NCBI GenBank assembly: GCA_029204225.1
Contig: CM055098.1
Location: 49,414,277-49,478,276, forward strand
DNA length: 64,000 nucleotides
DNA from: Diphasiastrum complanatum
Lineage: Eukaryota; Streptophyta; Lycopodiopsida; Lycopodiales; Lycopodiaceae
Direction of reading: 5' to 3'
Shown here: piece after piece, positions 58,566 to 64,000 of the stretch
Layout: each line of letters begins with the position of its first letter
Numbering within the stretch: position 1 is the stretch's first letter
Program-made: the position numbers and the translations under genes
The notes under the pieces: model-generated
What the model was told of the DNA's origin: nothing
Database searches by the model: none
The model's input: only the letters and a program-made list of their open reading frames with translations

Positions 58566-58575
58566 CTCCCCCTTA
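58566..58575 (-). promoter_or_regulatory. Copia polypurine tract and LTR boundary
   Basis: On the - strand TAAGGGGGAG is followed directly by TGTTGGATTATT, a textbook tract and LTR start. It fixes the end of the copia internal region at 58565. The other end of this LTR (toward 57.4 kb) could not be set. Confidence 0.8.
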
Positions 58576-59655
58576 ATCTGAATCCATCGTTGCCTTGACC
58601 TTTAAATTTAGTTCTGCACAAAACTTCCTATGTGCATCCAAGTTTAATGCTTTAGTAAAAATATCCATTGTCATATCTTGCGTTCGACAGTATTGCAATC
58701 TGACCTCTTTGTTGAGAACTTTGCTTCTGACATAGTGGTACTTAAGTTCAATGTGCTTACTTCTAGAATGAAATCTAGGGTTGGCTGACAAGGCAATGGC
58801 ACTTTGATTATCACAAAATAATAATGTCGGAGCATATTGATTCAGACTGATATCTGAAAGTAAGTTTCTCAATCAAATTGCTTCCTCAGTAGCTTGTGAG
58901 GCTGCGATATACTTTGATTCTGTAGAAGATAGAGCTATCGAAGATTGCTTGCAATTGTTCCAGAAAATTGGACCCAGTGTTGAGGAAGAATGTAAATTCA
59001 GAAGTAGATTTACGAGTGTCTACATCTCCTGCCCAACTTGCATTTGTGTAATCATTGAGTAAATTGAGTTTGTCGTTGTTGACTGCTCCATAACAAATGC
59101 AAAAGTCCACAGTAGTTCAAAGATATCTCATGACTCTGATGAGAGCTTTCCAATTTGTTACATCAGGGTTGGTCATATACTGACTTAGGGAGCTGACTGC
59201 AAAAGCTATGTCTAGCCAAATACAGATCATTGCATACATAAGAGATCTTATTATCGAATGATATGGATACTCGCACATCTGCTCTTTTCTTCGATTGTTT
59301 GGGAACACTGGTACTTCGACAATTTGAGACCTTGTTCCATTGGTGAGAGAGCTAACTTGCAATTAACCAAATTATATTTGACTAACATATTGTAGATGTA
59401 CCTCTGTTGAGTAATGTAGATCAACTTTCAATTTCTGTCTCTGTAAATTTGAATACCAAGGCAGAAATGAGCTTCTCCCAGATCGGTCATGTTAAATTCA
59501 GAAGATAGCATTGCCTTAGCTTCTTTTATCAAATCGATATTGTTGACGAAGAGCAATGTGTCGTCCACGTACAAAGTAATGAAAATCCATTTGAAATCAA
59601 CTATGTTTCTGCTGGCAGATAATTCGACAATTGTCCACATCTGGTTCTTGATAAG
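58576..59655 (-). pseudogene. Copia RT end and RNase H, internally deleted
   Basis: On the - strand: 59640-59428 'MWTIVELSASRNIVDFKWIF' joined straight to 'ITLYVDDTLLFVNN', so the RT stretch between the first motif and the YVDD active site is missing. Then 59362-59117 'IRSLMYAMICIWLDIAFAVS', 59110-58886 'NASWAGDVDTRKSTS', and 58872-58573 'LFCDNQSAIALSANPRFHSR', 'SKHIELKYHYVR', 'TMDIFTKAL'. Each junction carries stops or frame changes. A polypurine tract and LTR start follow. The upstream side is cut by repeat copy 2 at 59662. Confidence 0.85.
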
Positions 59656-59661
59656 AGATTA

Positions 59662-61234
59662 AACAACACCATGTGGACTAAAAAAATTCATCATGTCCAT
59701 ATTGAGCGTGAAAATCTTCCAAAACAACACACTATAGGACCAGATTATGGCCATGTGTGGTACCTGTTTGTCATGTAATCATCTATTATATGTCGAGCCC
59801 TTGTAGTCCATGCATTCACAATGGACTTTCATGGACCATGGATCCAACTTCAAAATACATAATATAATATTGTAGTCACATTTGCAATTACAAATAAAGT
59901 AGCATATTTTTTGTTATTATGATTTAGTTTCAATAAGATAGCATACCGATCAAAATAGATATGGATATCATGCTCGTGTCTCATTTGAGATGGTAGACGA
60001 CCTAATCCTCCACTTCTTGATGTATTGGACAAGGAAAATGAATCACATTTGCAAACAGAGTGGGGCTCACATGGTGCCATATGAGTAGAGTCAAATGGTG
60101 CCACAAGGGCAGGTTGGATACAACAACATTGTGTCTATTTTGCCTTGAAAAAAAGAGCTTGAAAATCTCTAAGCAAACGAGCATGATACAAAAGACAAAT
60201 GATTTGGAAGAAGCTTTATCTGATGGAGCAAAAAAATTTCATTCAACATTAAATGTTGATGGGCAAGCTAATGATTGGATAATGCTATCAAAGGAGGGGG
60301 CTCATATGGTATTGTAGGAATAGGTCTTGTTGTCACAACATTACACATGTTTTGCCTTGGAAAAGGGAGCCAACGATCTCTACACAAATGAACCCAATCG
60401 AAATTACAAAAAGTTAAAGATACTTTACCTGACCTAGCTAAATATCTCGATATGAAATATTGATGGACCTTAAGTAATTGACCTGCTCATTTACCATTGT
60501 AGAGCATTGTTGGAAAGTGAGAGTTATGGAGATGGACAAAATTTGACTGTCCCACTCAACACATCTACCTTCTCTGAGTTGCTATCCTTATTCCTTAGCC
60601 TTGCTATTGCTCAGCTTCTCTTATTTATAAATGTGCTACACTGCCTCAATAGTATGTGTTGTCACTAGTTCTTTTTCCTATACAACAACATATTCTGCTC
60701 TTGCAATTTTATGTCAACCCCAGGTCAAAATTTATTTTGAATCTTTTGATTTTGACCAATGACCTTGATCTCGATCTCAACCAAACCAATTTTGACCAAT
60801 TAGTCAAATTTATTTTGACCTTGTCAGATTTTGACCACTTCAGCCTCGACCTCAATTTTGACCTGACCAATTTTGACCGATTTGACTAAGTCTGGCATTG
60901 ACCAATTTGACGACTTTCACCCAATGTGAGCAATTTTGACCTTTACTGACCTTGTTGCAATTGATGTTTGATTCTATGGACTAACTTATTTACAAATATG
61001 TATAAGTTTTTACAACAAGTCCACATTACCTTTCATTCTATCAAAGACAAAAATCAAACATTATGAAAATTACACTCATGTTTTTTGCGTTCAAATGGTG
61101 GTAGTTCTCATATTGGATCTATATCATGTGCAAATATCCGAGAGAGAATAAAAGGTAAATTAGACAACATGAGGTATTTTTCCTATCGAATTCAAGAAAT
61201 ATACATTGCCTTTTTGTTTTTTAAGAGACAAATA
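59662..61234. repeat. Direct repeat, copy 2 (1.57 kb)
   Basis: Partner of 54557..56138 in the same orientation. Its left end interrupts a copia RT, which shows that this copy arrived after the copia or took part in its truncation. Confidence 0.85.
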
Positions 61235-63229
61235 AACATTGTAGAATAGAATCTAGTATTGCTAAAACATTAGCAATTATCCAATAAATATTGCTACACA
61301 AAAAATTCAGTACACGTGTCGCTATAAACATCATTGGTCAAAAAAATTGTCCTAAAATTGTGAACGTTGCCAATAAACAATAGTGTCGCTAAATAAGCAT
61401 CGCTCAACTATGCTTAGACCGACACTCCATTCAAAAAATAGATTTTGCCTCGCATTTGTTCATGGGAGCTTCATATTTCTCTCACATAAGAGAGCGGTTG
61501 AGGTAAGATTCTAGCCTTCTTACGTTTACGTTTTGTGTTTCTTCCCTTCACTATGTTCTTGTCTGCATCATGATTTTGAGTTGGTACTTGCTTAATATTA
61601 TTCCATTGGTCTTAGTGGCTAGTGGTTGAGTGGTCTTATTGTCACACAATGACGATAAGAGTGTTACAAGTGTCACTAATTTTTGGAGGGATCTAGGTTT
61701 GGTTGGGTGGTTTTGCTCCACTGTCTCTCTTGTGTTTTCCTATCCTCATCTTAGGGGATTGTCCCTAGTGGTCGTTACAAGTTGGATGATCAGTTGACTT
61801 GTAACCTAAATTTTCATTAGAAGGGAGTATGTCTTGTAAAAAAATATTTCAATGTGTGTCCAAGATATATAAAAAAAAAGACATTTTCAAGTTTGATTGA
61901 GAGTAATAGAGAATTGCAAAACTCAACAAATTCATTTGTATTCAAAATAAGAAAAATTTGTGGCTCTAGATTATTCGACAAAAAGAAAACATTTGAGCTA
62001 GAAAAGAATCTTCCATTTCTAGAGATATAGCAAAAGATAGATGGGAGGAACTTTTTGAAAGTGCATTCAAAAATCAAGATGGAAACAAGCGATAAATTTG
62101 GAGTACGTGGATCTAACAGAGGTATAATCGAGCATCTATATGATAAAGTGCTAGACAACATAAGAGGTGACAAAAATCCACATGTTTGTTGGAAATAAAA
62201 CTACACCAAGAAATTTGCTTGTATGATCTACACCAATGTCATCAAAAGCATTAAAGAAGTAGGAAAAGCTAGATCTGTAGAATTTTAGACAGAAAATGAA
62301 GGATGGTTGGTCCATATAGAAGAACACATTCAAAGACACAGTTTTGCAAGATTGGGAAGTTAAGATGATTTAGGTGGATAAGAGTCTTGAGAGAATTGCC
62401 TATATTTGCAAGTCTTAAATTTGAAACCTCAATTGGGCACTTTTTTAAGAAAATGTTAGAGAAATAGTCTACCACTTGCTCTTTGAATGGTTTTTTAAGA
62501 ATGGGATAGAATCACTAGCTTATCATGGCTAGTGGAGATTGATACTCTCTACATCTAGAGGGGGAAACTTTTAATGTCTTCAAATAATGTTGAGTAATGA
62601 AGGATGCATTGGCGAAGGGAAAGATGCTTTTGATAAAGTTCATGCTTTTGATAAAGTTCAGAAGACAATTAATGAGGTAGTCTCATTAAGCAAAAACATC
62701 TAATGGGGCGTAATGATTAAACTTTAATTTATTAAAACTTAATGTAGCAACCAAACCAACTTGAACCAATTCTAGAAGCTAGACAAACAATCAAATAGCT
62801 TGGACACACTAAAGTGCATGCCAAAGAGAACCCTGGGTTGTAGCATTGTGACATTCGAATTTGTCCTATTCCAACACTTGGCATTTCCATTGCCAAGTTA
62901 ATGTATGTGATGTACATTGCTTTTGCCAAGAAAGTAGCAAAAGAGTCAAACAAATACACTTCCTATATCAAGCTAGCCCATCTTTTGGCTCACTTAAATG
63001 TTAATAAAGATTTCTCTTTTTGAAAAATTTAAGGTGTTAAGTTTGGTTGCCACAACTTCCTAATATGTGTGAACTCAAATCTTACAAAATCGGATGGAGA
63101 AGTTTAAGTTTGGAGACCCCCATTATCCAATGTAATATTATGGCCTTGACTTTTTACAGAGAAATTTGATGTGGTAATTTGGTTGCCTTGAATATTCTCA
63201 GCCTTCTTGAATGGACCTCGAAAAACATA

Positions 63230-63231
<2 letters not shown>
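61235..63231. other. Unassigned
   Basis: I read all frames and found no recognisable motif. Open frames of up to 118 codons on the - strand (61817..62173) are AT-rich and lack domain-like order. A small duplication, ATGCTTTTGATAAAGTTCA, occurs twice about 20 bases apart near 62625. Confidence 0.4.
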
Positions 63232-63286
<55 letters not shown>

Positions 63287-63300
63287 TGCTCTCTGTCTCT
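63232..63300. repeat. (CT)n microsatellite
   Basis: About 33 CT units with a few interruptions near the end. Confidence 0.95.
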
Positions 63301-63685
63301 ATTTCTCAGATGGGACCCGTAAGTGCAAAGCTTTCTTGGGGATGAAAGGTTTTGCCCTCTCTTCGAGTGTGATTTTTGGGCAAAGATCACTCCAACTTTG
63401 AAACAGAGAGGATTGGTTAATAAATATATGTACACTTTCGTATTATTGAGGGTGAGCATCAGTTCTAAGCACAATGCTTGCAGCAGCAGCTCATAGATGA
63501 TCGTCATGCTTCTGTACAATGCAAACCCTGATATATTTTGCAAAGATCGAGTGACAGGTCCCATTTGATCACGGAACTAGGTCATTCATTGCCAAATAAC
63601 AGTTTGCGAGATGTGGTGTCTTACACTGGCATGCGGCACGCATGTTCTGAATCTCTCTTTCTCCTTCAAATGTCTCAATCGATGA
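63301..63685 (-). other. Probable 3' untranslated region of the response regulator gene
   Basis: The DNA downstream of the stop codon on the - strand has no coding pattern. The transcript end is not defined. Confidence 0.35.
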
Positions 63686-63878
63686 CTAAGATCCACGCAA
63701 GCGAGGCCGGTTATTAGCACTTTTTCTGCTTTCAAAATCTTCGATATCCTGTTTTCGTTTAGAGTATGCCACTCCAGAACTTTTCTTGATTGTCCTCGAT
63801 ATGTGTTCGCTCAAGCGCTTTACATCCTCTAGCTGCACTGGTTTGATTATAAATTCTTCTGCTCCGTCTTCTAGACAC
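63686..63878 (-). CDS. Type-A response regulator, last exon (partial gene)
   Basis: After an acceptor TTATAG the exon reads 'CLEDGAEEFIIKPVQLEDVK', then 'RLSEHISRTIKKSS', a basic tail 'YSKRKQDIEDFESRKSANNR' and a TAG at 63686..63688. 'CLE.GAE.F..KPV...DVKRL' is the end of the receiver domain of plant type-A response regulators. The Lys of 'IIKPV' is the conserved receiver Lys that contacts the phosphorylated Asp. The short tail without a DNA-binding domain separates it from type-B. Such proteins take phosphate from histidine phosphotransfer proteins and dampen cytokinin signalling. The receiver Asp exons lie beyond the right edge; 63881-64000 is intron. Confidence 0.88.
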
Positions 63879-64000
63879 CTATAATAGGAACAATCAAATC
63901 AGAATAACCCTCTAAAATTCAGAAATTACTCATGGATCCAACAAAGTAGATCTACGAAACAAGAGCACAAGGAAATCTGGATGTAGAATTGATCTCCTCA

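Overview
The window is nuclear DNA of a seed plant, most likely a flowering plant with a large, repeat-rich genome. This rests on plant-type retrotransposons (Ty1/copia with initiator-tRNA-Met primer sites, Ty3/gypsy with tRNA-Asp-type primer sites), degenerate TTTAGGG telomere-like arrays, and parts of two plant transcription and signalling genes. There is no operon structure, and I see no RNA gene and no CRISPR array.

Host genes. Four exons of a MYB-CC (PHR1-like, GARP) transcription factor lie on the + strand between 12371 and 15427. They splice in one open frame, but the exon carrying the MYB DNA-binding helices is not recognisable in the 12 kb to the left. At the right edge, 63686..63878 on the - strand is the last exon of a type-A response regulator (cytokinin signalling). 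Another coding-like stretch (18475..18905, +) is not recognised.

Transposable elements. 1-8 kb holds a - strand gypsy integrase remnant and a decayed + strand Tat/Athila-like gypsy element (LTR 2218..2943, primer site, gag, pol to 7173). That element is interrupted by a second gag fragment and by two small transposons with 8-bp target duplications. Two more relatives of those small elements lie at 851..1460 and 7802..8015. 8.3-10.7 kb is an imperfect palindrome with arms of about 1 kb. 16-29 kb is a patchwork of copia fragments on both strands. 39.5-43.5 kb carries two telomere-like arrays with gypsy and copia fragments between them. 45-47.7 kb is a - strand copia gag with its 5' LTR. 54.5-61.2 kb contains a 1.58 kb direct repeat around another copia remnant. 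61.2-63.2 kb has nothing recognisable.

The most unusual locus is 29.8-39.1 kb. A - strand pseudogene with the motif order of a DUF7869-type (RNase H-like, probably transposase) protein sits head to head with a + strand, intron-containing gene whose product looks like a ParB/Srx-fold protein. A nearly complete copia element (32554..38588, two 682-bp LTRs, 5-bp duplication GATTT) has inserted in an intron of the ParB-like gene, right at its 3' splice site. I read the pair as the remains of a little-described two-gene mobile element.

All calls come from reading the sequence by eye and from recall of family motifs; nothing was searched. Boundaries of degenerate elements are approximate unless a terminal repeat or target duplication is quoted.
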